From: Pseudomonas sp.
Lineage (GTDB): Bacteria > Pseudomonadota > Gammaproteobacteria > Pseudomonadales > Pseudomonadaceae
NCBI GenBank assembly: GCA_003525045.1
Contig: DQGF01000246.1
Coordinates: 6,306 to 13,962, forward strand
Direction: 5' to 3'
DNA: 7,657 bases
Shown: piece after piece, positions 1 to 6,817 of the stretch
Layout of the letters: each line of letters opens with the position of its first letter
Numbering within the stretch: position 1 is the first letter of the stretch
Position numbers and translations under genes: made by a program
The notes under the pieces: model-generated
Told to the model about the DNA's origin: nothing
Seen by the model: only the letters and a program-made list of their open reading frames with translations
Databases searched by the model: none

Positions 1-1122
1 TTCGCGATCCTTGCCTTCAAAACCCAGACCGGTATCGACATTGTTGCCGGTGATGTAGCGCACGGTGCTGGTCAGCCCCGGCACGCCGAGGGCCGCAAAA
101 TCATAGTCGTAACGCGCCTGCCAGGAGCGCTCATCGGTGTAGGCGAACTCGTAGGTCGGAACTTCGTTGCCCAAGGGTGAGATGTTGGCAAAGACCCGCG
201 GGAAGGCGCTGTCACCGAACATGCCCTGATAACCGAGATAGAACGTGTGGCCACCGCGCTTGGCCGACAGCAAGGAAAAGAATGCCTGGTTGTCGATATT
301 GCCCAGCAGCTTTTTGCCGTCTTCGCGTGAATCGTAATAACCAAGGTTGGCGCCCAGGATCCAGTTGCCCAGCGGCTGGCTGTGCTTGAGGCCGAGAAAG
401 CGCTGGTTGTAGATATCTTCCAGTTGCCCGAACCAGGCACTGACCGAACTGCGCTTGTCATTGAAGGCGTAGTCGGCGCCGGCAAAGTTGAAACCATCGC
501 TGCTGACCTGGCGCTGCGGTACATGACCGAGCATGGCTTGCATCTTTTCGTCACCGGCTTCGTTGCGCAGGCTGGTCGAACTCAAGTGGCCGCCCTGCAC
601 AGTCAGGCCATTGATCTCATTGGAGCTGATACTTGCGCCCTGATAGCTGGGCGGCAACAAACGGATATCGCTGAAGGCTAGCACCGGCACGTTGGGTTGC
701 AGCTCACCCACCTTCAGTTCGGTTTTGGAGTAACGCACCTTCAAGGCGCCTTCCAGACGGCTGTAATCATTCGCCGCGCGCCCGTCATCCTGCACCGGCA
801 ACAAACCGGTATTGACCCGATCCGGGCCGCTGTCGAGCTTGAGACCGAGCAGGCCGATGACATCCACACCAAAACCGACGGGGCCTTGGGTGTAACCGGA
901 TTTGACGTTGAGGATGAAGCCCTGCGCCCACTCTTCGGCCTTCGATTGCCGGTTGGCCCCGACGATGTCGGAAAAGTCCCGGCTGAAGTAGTAATTGCGC
1001 GCTTGCAAGGTCGCCGTGGTGTCTTCGATGAAGCCGCCCTCGAGCGCCATTGCACCCGCGGAGAAACTCGAGACGACAGCCATGGACAACACTGAACCGG
1101 TTGTTGTAAAAATCTGTTTCAT
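1..1122 (-). CDS. benF: OprD-family outer-membrane porin, BenF-like (C-terminus beyond the window)
   Basis: Substrate-selective porin of the OprD/Occ family, expected to admit benzoate or a related aromatic acid across the outer membrane. The 374 visible residues begin with a Sec signal peptide (charged start MKQ, hydrophobic stretch, likely cut after AMA at residue 26). The mature start LEGGFIED is typical of OprD proteins. The rest alternates short amphipathic strands with turns, including ARNYYFSRDF (about 42-51), WAQGFILNVKSGYTQG and RYITGNN near the edge. Family members are about 400-420 residues long, so only the last strands are missing. Start chosen at 1122 for the signal peptide and a weak AAGAGA upstream. 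The gene lies 17 nt after benE with no terminator between, so it is probably cotranscribed. The family is sure; benzoate specificity and the name benF rest on context. Confidence 0.88.
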   Translation of the reverse strand, partial: MKQIFTTTGSVLSMAVVSSFSAGAMALEGGFIEDTTATLQARNYYFSRDFSDIVGANRQSKAEEWAQGFILNVKSGYTQGPVGFGVDVIGLLGLKLDSGPDRVNTGLLPVQDDGRAANDYSRLEGALKVRYSKTELKVGELQPNVPVLAFSDIRLLPPSYQGASISSNEINGLTVQGGHLSSTSLRNEAGDEKMQAMLGHVPQRQVSSDGFNFAGADYAFNDKRSSVSAWFGQLEDIYNQRFLGLKHSQPLGNWILGANLGYYDSREDGKKLLGNIDNQAFFSLLSAKRGGHTFYLGYQGMFGDSAFPRVFANISPLGNEVPTYEFAYTDERSWQARYDYDFAALGVPGLTSTVRYITGNNVDTGLGFEGKDRE

Positions 1123-1139
1123 CGTTTTTTCTCTTATTT

Positions 1140-2360
1140 TTATTGATCGACAGGTTGAAGTGCTTTAGCCGCAGCGGACTCCTTGTGGGAAATGGGACGA
1201 CGGGCGTTTAACAGCAAATGGGTGACCATGCCGAAAATCAGCCCCCAAAATGCAGCGGACAAACCGAACAACGACATTCCCGACGCGGTGGTGAGAAAAG
1301 TCACCAGCGCGGCTTCGCGATCACTCGGCGCGGCCATGGCGCCGGCCAACGCCCCGGCAATCGCGGCAAACAGCGCCAGCCCGGCCAGGGCCGCGACCAG
1401 CTCTTTGGGGAACGCCGAAAACAGGGAAACCAGGGTAGCGCCGAAGATCCCCAGCACCAGGTAACACAGGCCGCCCACAACCCCGGCCACATAGCGTCTG
1501 CGCGGATTTTCATGGGCCTCGCGGCCGGTACAAATGGCTGCGGTGATCGCCGCCAGATTCAGCCCGTGACAACCGAACGGTGCCAACAGCGCCGTGCCCA
1601 AAGCACTGCTGGCGATGATCGGGCTTGCCGGTGTTGAGTAACCGCTGGCGCGCAGCACCGCCATGCCGGGAACAAACTGGCCGGTCAGCGCCACCATCAC
1701 CAGTGGCAAGGCAATATTCAGGGTCGCACTCAGGCTGAATGCAGGGGTGATCCACACCGGCGTGGCCAAGCCGATCACCAGCGCTTCGCGATGCAAATCA
1801 CCGGCGAAAAAGGCGATGGAACAACCCACCAGCAGCACCATCAACACCGCATAACGTGGCATCACCCGCTTGCAGATCAGGTAAGTGGCAAACATCGCCA
1901 GCACCAGCGACGGCTTGCCCTGCAATGAGACGAACAACCCAGTGCCGAAGCTCAACAGAATTCCAGCCAGCATGGCCGCCGCAATGGCCGCGGGCAGTTT
2001 GCCGATGATCCGGTCAAAAGCCCCCGACACCCCGACCAGGAAAATAATCAGGCTGCTGACCAGATAAGCACCCACCGCTTCCGGCATGGAGATCCCCGGC
2101 AACAGCGCCACCAGCAACGCCGAACCCGGCGCCGACCACGCGATGATCACCGGTACGCGATAACGCAGGCTCAGACCAATGCCGAGCACGGCGCTGCCGA
2201 TGGAGATCGCCCAGACCCAGGACGACAGCACCTCCCGCGAGAGGTGCGCGGTCTCGGCAGCCTGGAAGATGATCACCAACGGGCCGGCGTAGGAAATCAC
2301 CGTGGCGATAAATCCGGCGACTGCCGCTGACAGGGAAAAGTCCTGGAATAACGCTTTCAT
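1140..2360 (-). CDS. benE: BenE-family benzoate transporter
   Basis: Inner-membrane benzoate permease of the BenE (benzoate:H+ symporter) family, 406 residues, full length. Nearly all of the chain is hydrophobic, with about a dozen membrane segments. Conserved-looking polar breaks include AWSAPGSALL (residues 74-83), TGQFVPGMAVLRASGY (226-241) and FGCHGLNLAAITAAICTGRE (262-281). The last group, with Cys/His in a membrane context and a following Arg-rich loop, is typical of BenE proteins. The C-terminal tail from about residue 387 is hydrophilic. The ATG overlaps the benK stop codon (shared ATGA at 2357-2360), so translation is probably coupled to benK. Having BenE and BenK together provides two unrelated inner-membrane carriers for the same class of substrate, as in the P. 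putida ben cluster. Family assignment is firm; transport of benzoate rather than another aromatic acid is inferred. Confidence 0.92.
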   Translation of the reverse strand: MKALFQDFSLSAAVAGFIATVISYAGPLVIIFQAAETAHLSREVLSSWVWAISIGSAVLGIGLSLRYRVPVIIAWSAPGSALLVALLPGISMPEAVGAYLVSSLIIFLVGVSGAFDRIIGKLPAAIAAAMLAGILLSFGTGLFVSLQGKPSLVLAMFATYLICKRVMPRYAVLMVLLVGCSIAFFAGDLHREALVIGLATPVWITPAFSLSATLNIALPLVMVALTGQFVPGMAVLRASGYSTPASPIIASSALGTALLAPFGCHGLNLAAITAAICTGREAHENPRRRYVAGVVGGLCYLVLGIFGATLVSLFSAFPKELVAALAGLALFAAIAGALAGAMAAPSDREAALVTFLTTASGMSLFGLSAAFWGLIFGMVTHLLLNARRPISHKESAAAKALQPVDQ

Positions 2361-3724
2361 GAAACCTCGCCGACAGCCCCGTCAGACAATCTGTGGTGCG
2401 AGCCCGGTAACTGTTGTTGGGCACTGCGCCGACTGCTGATGGCGAACACGGTCATGGCGATGGCGGCCACCGCACCGGGCAAGGCAAAGGCCATGAAATT
2501 CAGTTGCAGCGGCAGGCTGATCCCGAGCAAGGCACCGCCCAATAGCGGTCCGACGATGGCACCGTTGCGACCGATGCCCGACGCCCAACCCAGACCGGTG
2601 GAGCGAATGGTCATGGAATAGAACTGCGCGGCGCAGGCGTACAACAGAATCTGCGAGCCAATGGTGGTGGCGCCGGCGATGGCGATCAGCAGGTACAACA
2701 GCGGCGTCGGGCTGTTGAATCCCAGCAAGGTGATCGACACCGCAGCCACGGCGAAGAACACTGCCAACACTCGCGGCAGGTCGAGTTTGTCCCCCAGCAC
2801 CCCGCCGCCGACCGCGCCGAAAATGGCACCGAAGTTGAGTACTAGCAGGAACGACAGACTCGATCCCAGGCTGTAACCGGCGTTGGCCATTAGTTTTGGC
2901 AGCCAGGAACTCAAGGCGTAGACCATCAGCAGGCAGCAGAAAAACGCCAGCCACAGCATCAGCGTGCGTAGCGCGCGACCCTCGCGGAACAATTGCAGTA
3001 CCGGAGTGCCAGTACCTTTCACGTCGCTCATGTGCAGTTGATCGCCGGTTTGTGCGACGTAAGCCGGATCAATTCGCTGCAGGATAGTGCGCGCCTCTGC
3101 ATTGCGTCCCTGACGCAGCATGAAACCCACTGACTCGGGCAGGAAATACATGATCAACGGCAACAACAGCAACGGCAGCACCGCCACGTAAAACACCGAT
3201 TGCCAGCCAAAACTCGGGATCAGCACGATACCGAGCCCCGCCGATAACATGCCGCCCACCGAATAGCCGCTGAACATGATCGCCACCAGCGTGCTGCGGA
3301 TTTTCTTTGGCGCGTACTCGTTCATCAACGCCACGACGTTGGGCATCACCCCGCCGATGCCCAGGCCGGCAACGAACCGGCAGAGGCCAAACTCGGTGGG
3401 GTTGCGGGCAAATCCATTGAGCACGGTAAAACCGCTGAAGAGCATCACGCAGATCGTGATGGCTTTTTTGCGGCCGATCCTGTCCGACAGCGGGCCGAAA
3501 AACAGCGCCCCGAACATCATTCCGAACAGTGCATAACTGCCCAGTGCGCCCGCCTGCAGGGGACTGAGCCCCCACTCTTTCATCAGCATCGGCAACACCA
3601 CGCCGTAGATCACCAGATCGTAACCGTCGAAGATGATGATCAGGGCACACCAGAACAGCACCATCCAGTGGAAGCGGTTGAATCGTGCGTTGTCGATAAC
3701 CTCATGTACGTCAATCTTGCGCAT
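2357..3724 (-). CDS. benK: BenK-type aromatic acid:H+ symporter (MFS, AAHS family)
   Basis: Inner-membrane proton-coupled uptake of benzoate. The 455-residue protein has the 12-segment major facilitator layout. The first membrane segment carries FDGYD (D33 and D36), the DGxD signature of aromatic acid:H+ symporters such as PcaK, where these aspartates are needed for transport. The loop between segments 2 and 3 has the MFS motif GPLSDRIGRKKA (residues 77-88). CRFVAGLGIGGVMPNVVALM (105-124) and RSTGLGWASGIGRNG in the C-terminal half are typical of BenK. The start at 3724 gives the usual MRKIDV N-terminus, with a weak AAGAGATAG upstream. It is the first gene of the operon, followed by benE (4-nt overlap) and the porin. 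Transcription probably starts from the BenR-type promoter at 3788-3850, leaving a leader of about 55 nt. In most ben clusters benK follows benD; here nothing catabolic precedes it. Confidence 0.93.
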   Translation of the reverse strand: MRKIDVHEVIDNARFNRFHWMVLFWCALIIIFDGYDLVIYGVVLPMLMKEWGLSPLQAGALGSYALFGMMFGALFFGPLSDRIGRKKAITICVMLFSGFTVLNGFARNPTEFGLCRFVAGLGIGGVMPNVVALMNEYAPKKIRSTLVAIMFSGYSVGGMLSAGLGIVLIPSFGWQSVFYVAVLPLLLLPLIMYFLPESVGFMLRQGRNAEARTILQRIDPAYVAQTGDQLHMSDVKGTGTPVLQLFREGRALRTLMLWLAFFCCLLMVYALSSWLPKLMANAGYSLGSSLSFLLVLNFGAIFGAVGGGVLGDKLDLPRVLAVFFAVAAVSITLLGFNSPTPLLYLLIAIAGATTIGSQILLYACAAQFYSMTIRSTGLGWASGIGRNGAIVGPLLGGALLGISLPLQLNFMAFALPGAVAAIAMTVFAISSRRSAQQQLPGSHHRLSDGAVGEVS

Positions 3725-3787
3725 GGCATCTATCTCTTGTTGTTGTTTTTAGAGCGTCGGTAAAGCGGCTAACGTCCCGTAAAGCCG

Positions 3788-3850
3788 AGGGTAAAGTTGC
3801 CAGGCGCCAGGCAATATCCGATTTGCGCACATCACTATCCGTTTTGTGCA
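3788..3850 (-). promoter_or_regulatory. BenR/XylS-type activator-dependent promoter of the benK operon
   Basis: Read on the minus strand, two 15-bp half-sites lie in tandem: TGCACAAAACGGATA (3850-3836) and TGCGCAAATCGGATA (3829-3815). They agree at 12 of 15 positions and start exactly 21 bp apart. Tandem TGCA-N6-GGNTA units with this two-helical-turn period define XylS sites at the TOL Pm promoter and BenR sites at ben promoters. A -10 candidate TACCCT (3793-3788) has the TAnnnT pattern of Pm. With a 17-bp spacer the -35 hexamer is TATTGC (3816-3811), a poor match that overlaps the proximal half-site by 2 bp, as expected for an activator-dependent promoter. The regulator identity (BenR bound to benzoate) is inferred; benR is not in the window. 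Confidence 0.8.
3797..3814. promoter_or_regulatory. 18-bp dyad inside the benK core promoter
   Basis: TTGCC-A-GGCGCC-A-GGCAA is symmetric at 16 of 18 positions and is also built from two tandem copies of GCCAGGC. It lies between the proximal activator half-site and the -10 element, overlapping the -35 region. A protein bound here would compete with RNA polymerase, so it could be an extra operator. It lies upstream of the predicted transcription start, so it would act as DNA and not as an RNA hairpin. No regulator is identified, and chance symmetry in GC-rich DNA is possible. Confidence 0.35.
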
Positions 3851-3975
3851 AGCCTCTGAACCGGGCGATGGATAAGGATTGTTTCGGGCATGGCGCACCA
3901 CAGGTCCGGCAGAATCTGACCTTCTCCGACAAACTGTCTTCTTTACGATCACATTTGAACGCTAAGCTTGGGCCT

Positions 3976-4602
3976 ATGGATGACTCAGATTACTTACGCC
4001 TGCTGACCATTGCGGCCGAGCAAGCCAACGCGTTTCTCTCCAATGCCCGCAAATGGGAGCGTGAGCGTTGGGTGTGCCAGCGCCTGCTGCAGGGCCTGAA
4101 CATTCCCTACCGCGCCGACGAGTTCGCACCGGCCGCAGAGCCGCCGGATGTGCTGTTTCGGGACGCCAGTTTCGAAGTGTTCTTTGTGCTCGATGAGGGC
4201 CGGCGCCTCAACGACGAATGGCGCGATGAGCTGCAACGACGGCGCAGCGCATTTTCCCTGAGCCAGCTGGTGCGTCGCGAAGCCAAGCCCAGACGCATCC
4301 CGGCCAATGAATTCTTGCTGAGACTGGCCCCGACCTTGCGCAAAAAAGCGCACAACTACAAAGAACGCGGCATGGACCTCGGGGAACTGGACATCATTGC
4401 CTTCGCCAGCCTCAAGCGCGAAGTACTGGACCTCAACAGTCATTTCCCGCCGCCGACTGAATATCTGCGCCAGGGCTGGCGTTCGTTGTCACTGGTCGGT
4501 CCCACGTTCGCCCGGGTGCTGTTCGCGCACCCGGATGCACCGGATTTCCTGCGCAGCAACCTGGGTCGAAGCATTGTTTTCGACGTCGGGATCAGCCTGT
4601 GA
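3976..4602 (+). CDS. DUF1780 family protein (PA4535-like)
   Basis: Conserved protein of unknown function, 208 residues, cytosolic (no signal peptide or membrane segment). I recognise it as the Pseudomonas DUF1780 family, of which PA4535 of P. aeruginosa has a deposited crystal structure as I recall. The N-terminal third is helical and charged (LSNARKWERERWVCQRLLQG, residues 21-40). Residues 56-71 (PPDVLF then ASFEVFFV) place acidic residues D58 and E67 on successive predicted strands. This resembles the core of the PD-(D/E)xK nuclease-like fold, but the usual lysine is missing, so nuclease activity should not be assumed. LGELDIIAFASLKR (135-148) is a second conserved-looking block. Start at 3976 gives the common MDDSDYLRLL N-terminus; an in-frame ATG at 3868 would add 36 residues. 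The stop overlaps the MOSC gene start, so the two are probably coupled. Confidence 0.88.
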   Translation: MDDSDYLRLLTIAAEQANAFLSNARKWERERWVCQRLLQGLNIPYRADEFAPAAEPPDVLFRDASFEVFFVLDEGRRLNDEWRDELQRRRSAFSLSQLVRREAKPRRIPANEFLLRLAPTLRKKAHNYKERGMDLGELDIIAFASLKREVLDLNSHFPPPTEYLRQGWRSLSLVGPTFARVLFAHPDAPDFLRSNLGRSIVFDVGISL

Positions 4603-5126
4603 GTCCATTGCAGGAATTGATTGCCGTAGTGCCGCAACAGGGTCGCGTTCGCTGGATCGGCGTGCGGCCGGAACGCCATGCGCCGATGATCGAGCTCGAT
4701 GCCGTGGAAGCACGTCTCGAGGCTGGCTTGACCGGCGACCGCGCGCGCCCGGGCGTGCGTAATGCGCGCCAGGTGACGCTGATTCAGTGGGAGCATCTGG
4801 CCGTGATCAGTTCGCTGATGGGCCGCGCCGATGAGCAACCGGTGCTACCTCGGGATTTGCGGCGCAATATCGTCGTCAGCGGCATCAATTTGTTCAGTCT
4901 CAAAGGTCGACGCTTCAGGATTGGCCAGGCAATATTCGAAACTACCGGTTGGTGCCAACCCTGTGCCCGCCTGCAAAACAACCTCGGCCCCGGGACCTTT
5001 CAGGCCGTCCGTGGACATGGCGGAATCACCGCTCGGGTGTTACAAAGTGGAATCATTCGCTTGGACGATACAGTGAGCGTCGAGCCCATTCCGGCCAGCG
5101 GCTATGCTGCGTTCAATGCGGGATAA
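4599..5126 (+). CDS. MOSC domain-containing protein
   Basis: Stand-alone MOSC (molybdenum cofactor sulfurase C-terminal) domain protein, 175 residues, predicted cytosolic. MOSC proteins bind molybdenum cofactor or carry sulfur to it, and some are reductases of N-hydroxylated compounds. Visible family features are the loop GLTGDRARPG (about 43-52), the strand RQVTLIQ (57-63), RRNIVVSGINL (88-98), LKGRRFRIG (101-109), and TGWCQPCARL with C119 and C122. C119 or C122 would be the candidate sulfur- or Moco-binding cysteine. The closing block is GHGGITARVLQSG (139-151). The GTG start at 4599 sits inside the upstream stop (GTGA overlap) and gives MSPLQELIAV, so translation is probably coupled to the DUF1780 gene. 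No Mo enzyme is nearby, so the substrate is unknown. Domain assignment is strong; the specific role is not. Confidence 0.9.
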   Translation: MSPLQELIAVVPQQGRVRWIGVRPERHAPMIELDAVEARLEAGLTGDRARPGVRNARQVTLIQWEHLAVISSLMGRADEQPVLPRDLRRNIVVSGINLFSLKGRRFRIGQAIFETTGWCQPCARLQNNLGPGTFQAVRGHGGITARVLQSGIIRLDDTVSVEPIPASGYAAFNAG

Positions 5127-5141
5127 CCTCGCTTGTAGCTT

Positions 5142-5149
5142 CTATACAT
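5142..5149 (+). promoter_or_regulatory. Possible sigma-S-like -10 element before the DUF3094 gene
   Basis: CTATACAT in the 54-nt gap between the MOSC and DUF3094 genes resembles the extended -10 (CTATACT) favoured by RpoS or RpoD. It lies about 32 nt before the DUF3094 start. No convincing -35 is seen at 16-18 bp upstream. If real, it would give DUF3094 and ndh a start separate from the upstream pair. Confidence 0.22.
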
Positions 5150-5180
5150 TCAGCAACGTCTACCCCTGACGAGGCCCGAT

Positions 5181-5354
5181 ATGACCAGCCGCCTGAAACC
5201 CGAAGACCAGAAGCATGTCGAAGAGTACCTGCGACTGTCCCAGCACCGTGTCGAGCGCCGGCCTTTCCGGCCGTGGATGCTCCTGGCGCTGGTCTTGGCC
5301 GTGACCATTGGCCTGGGCCTGTTGAGCCGATTTATCAGTTACCTGACGCTATGA
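5181..5354 (+). CDS. Small DUF3094-type single-span membrane protein
   Basis: A 57-residue protein with a hydrophilic N-terminal half (MTSRLKPEDQKHVEEYL) and a basic stretch HRVERRPFRP at 22-31. One membrane segment follows, from about 32 to 55 (WMLLALVLAVTIGLGLLSRF and beyond). The positive-inside rule puts the N-terminus in the cytoplasm. I recognise it as the DUF3094 family, small proteins found next to ndh in Pseudomonas (PA4537 by memory). Its function is unknown. GACGAGG (5168-5174) is a reasonable ribosome binding site 6 nt before the ATG. Its position 60 nt before ndh, which encodes a membrane-bound dehydrogenase, suggests an accessory or anchoring role, but this is only inference. 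It is short enough that automated ORF calling could miss it. Confidence 0.85.
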   Translation: MTSRLKPEDQKHVEEYLRLSQHRVERRPFRPWMLLALVLAVTIGLGLLSRFISYLTL

Positions 5355-5414
5355 GCTGCCTCGCGCTCGCTCGGGTAATTGCACCGATTTCTTTTAGCCT
5401 TGCGAGATATCCCT

Positions 5415-6713
5415 ATGACTCATCGTATTGTCATCGTTGGCGGCGGCGCCGGCGGTCTGGAGTTGGCTACCCGTCTGGGTAAGACTCTGGGCAAGCGCGG
5501 TACGGCCAGTGTGATGCTGGTCGACGCGAACCTGACCCACATCTGGAAACCGCTGCTGCACGAAGTAGCGGCCGGTTCCCTGAACTCTTCCGAAGACGAA
5601 CTCAACTATGTTGCCCAGGCAAAATGGAACCACTTCGAGTTCCAGCTGGGGCGCATGAGCGGGCTTGATCGCACCCAGAAGAAAATCCAGCTGGCCGCAA
5701 CCTACGACGAAACCGGCGTGGAGCTGGTCCCGGCCCGTGAACTGGGCTACGACTCGCTAGTGATTGCCGTTGGCAGCACCACCAACGATTTCGGCACTCA
5801 GGGCGCGGCGCAGCATTGCCTGTTCCTCGACACCCGCAAACAGGCCGAGCGCTTCCATCAGCAATTGCTCAACCACTACCTGCGCGCCCATGCCGGGCAA
5901 ACCGATGTGGTAGAGCAGATCAGCGTGGCCATCGTCGGCGCTGGCGCCACGGGCGTGGAACTGGCGGCCGAACTGCACAACGCCGCCCATGAACTGGCGG
6001 CCTATGGCCTGGACCGGATCAAACCGGAAAACATGCACATCACCCTGATCGAAGCCGGGCCTCGGGTGCTGCCTGCACTGCCGGAACGCATTGGCGGGCC
6101 GGTGCATAAAACCCTGGAGAAACTCGGGGTCAATGTGATGACCAATGCCGCGGTCAGCGAAGTGACGGCCGACAGTTTGATCACTGCAGACGGAAAAGTG
6201 ATCAATGCCAGCCTGAAAGTCTGGGCGGCCGGTATCCGTGCGCCGGGTTTCCTCAAGGACATCGATGGCCTGGAAACCAACCGCATCAATCAACTGCAAG
6301 TGCTGCCGACTTTGCAAACCAGCCGCGACGAAAATATCTTTGCCTTCGGTGACTGCGCGGCCTGCCCGCAACCGGGTACCGACCGCAACGTACCGCCGCG
6401 CGCCCAGGCGGCGCATCAGCAGGCTTCGTTGCTGGCCAAATCGCTGAAACTGCGGATCGAAGGCAAGGCTCTGCCGGAGTACAAGTACACCGATTACGGC
6501 TCGCTGATTTCGCTGTCGCGTTTTTCGGCTGTGGGTAACTTGATGGGCAACCTGACCGGCAGCGTGATGCTCGAAGGTTGGCTGGCACGGATGTTTTATG
6601 TGTCGCTGTACCGTATGCACCAGATGGCACTGTATGGCGCGTTTCGTACGGCAATGCTGATGCTGGGCAGCAAGATCGGGCGCGGGACTGAGCCGCGGCT
6701 GAAGCTGCATTAA
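5415..6713 (+). CDS. ndh: Type II NADH:quinone oxidoreductase (NADH dehydrogenase)
   Basis: Single-subunit, non-proton-pumping enzyme that oxidises NADH and passes electrons through FAD to quinone at the inner face of the cytoplasmic membrane. The protein has 432 residues, the usual length. The N-terminal Rossmann motif VGGGAGGLE (8-16) binds FAD. A second one, VGAGATGVELAAEL (174-187), binds NADH and is followed by the acidic residue at LIEAGPR. FAFGDCAACP (309-318) contacts FAD, and RAQAAHQQA (329-337) is the conserved region near the quinone site. The C-terminal about 70 residues (GWLARMFYVSLYRMHQMALY region) form the amphipathic membrane-binding part. Start at 5415 gives MTHRIVIVGGG, with GCGAGA upstream; an in-frame TTG at 5379 is rejected. 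It follows the DUF3094 gene and ends before a REP doublet. Confidence 0.96.
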   Translation: MTHRIVIVGGGAGGLELATRLGKTLGKRGTASVMLVDANLTHIWKPLLHEVAAGSLNSSEDELNYVAQAKWNHFEFQLGRMSGLDRTQKKIQLAATYDETGVELVPARELGYDSLVIAVGSTTNDFGTQGAAQHCLFLDTRKQAERFHQQLLNHYLRAHAGQTDVVEQISVAIVGAGATGVELAAELHNAAHELAAYGLDRIKPENMHITLIEAGPRVLPALPERIGGPVHKTLEKLGVNVMTNAAVSEVTADSLITADGKVINASLKVWAAGIRAPGFLKDIDGLETNRINQLQVLPTLQTSRDENIFAFGDCAACPQPGTDRNVPPRAQAAHQQASLLAKSLKLRIEGKALPEYKYTDYGSLISLSRFSAVGNLMGNLTGSVMLEGWLARMFYVSLYRMHQMALYGAFRTAMLMLGSKIGRGTEPRLKLH

Positions 6714-6738
6714 GATATTCGGCGCTCATTAGGGCCTC

Positions 6739-6817
6739 TTCGCGGGCAAGCCTCGCTCCTACAGGTTATGTGTCGACCATTAACACCAGACCTGTAGGAG
6801 CGAGGCTTGCCCGCGAA
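6739..6817. repeat. REP doublet (REPIN/BIME-like perfect inverted repeat)
   Basis: Two 27-bp arms (6739-6765 and 6791-6817) are exact reverse complements, separated by 25 nt. Each contains GTAGGAGCGAGGCTTGC and the GCGGGCAAG/CGCGAA end typical of the abundant REP sequences of fluorescent pseudomonads. Paired inverted REPs of this kind are non-autonomous elements (REPINs) moved by RAYT transposases encoded elsewhere. In RNA the arms would make a very stable 27-bp hairpin 26 nt after the ndh stop, which may protect the ndh mRNA 3' end. No U-tract follows, so it is not a classical intrinsic terminator. Arm identity suggests a recent or actively maintained copy. Confidence 0.93.

Noticed and set aside
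382..1095. Open frames of 99 and 132 codons on the plus strand
   Set aside because: They are antisense to the OprD-type porin, whose minus-strand translation is convincing throughout; the plus-strand products look like no known family.
3069..3650. A 193-codon minus-strand frame overlapping benK
   Set aside because: Out-of-frame shadow of benK. The benK frame is intact from start to stop, so this is not a frameshifted copy.
3922..3949. A possible promoter for the DUF1780 gene (TTCTCC and TACGAT)
   Set aside because: The -10 matches the consensus at only four of six bases and the -35 is poor; a promoter must exist in this gap but this pair is not convincing.
3868..3975. An upstream in-frame ATG that would lengthen the DUF1780 protein by 36 residues
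   Set aside because: The extension resembles nothing, the family normally starts MDDSDY, and it would push coding sequence close to the BenR-type promoter.
4949..5482. A 177-codon plus-strand frame spanning the MOSC/DUF3094/ndh junctions
   Set aside because: It overlaps three well-supported genes in another frame and its product is rich in Pro, Arg and Ser with no domain.
5757..6710. A 317-codon open frame on the minus strand opposite ndh
   Set aside because: It lies fully antisense to a textbook Ndh. Its translation has no recognisable motif and is rich in Arg, His and Gln, as expected from the mirror frame of a GC-rich gene.
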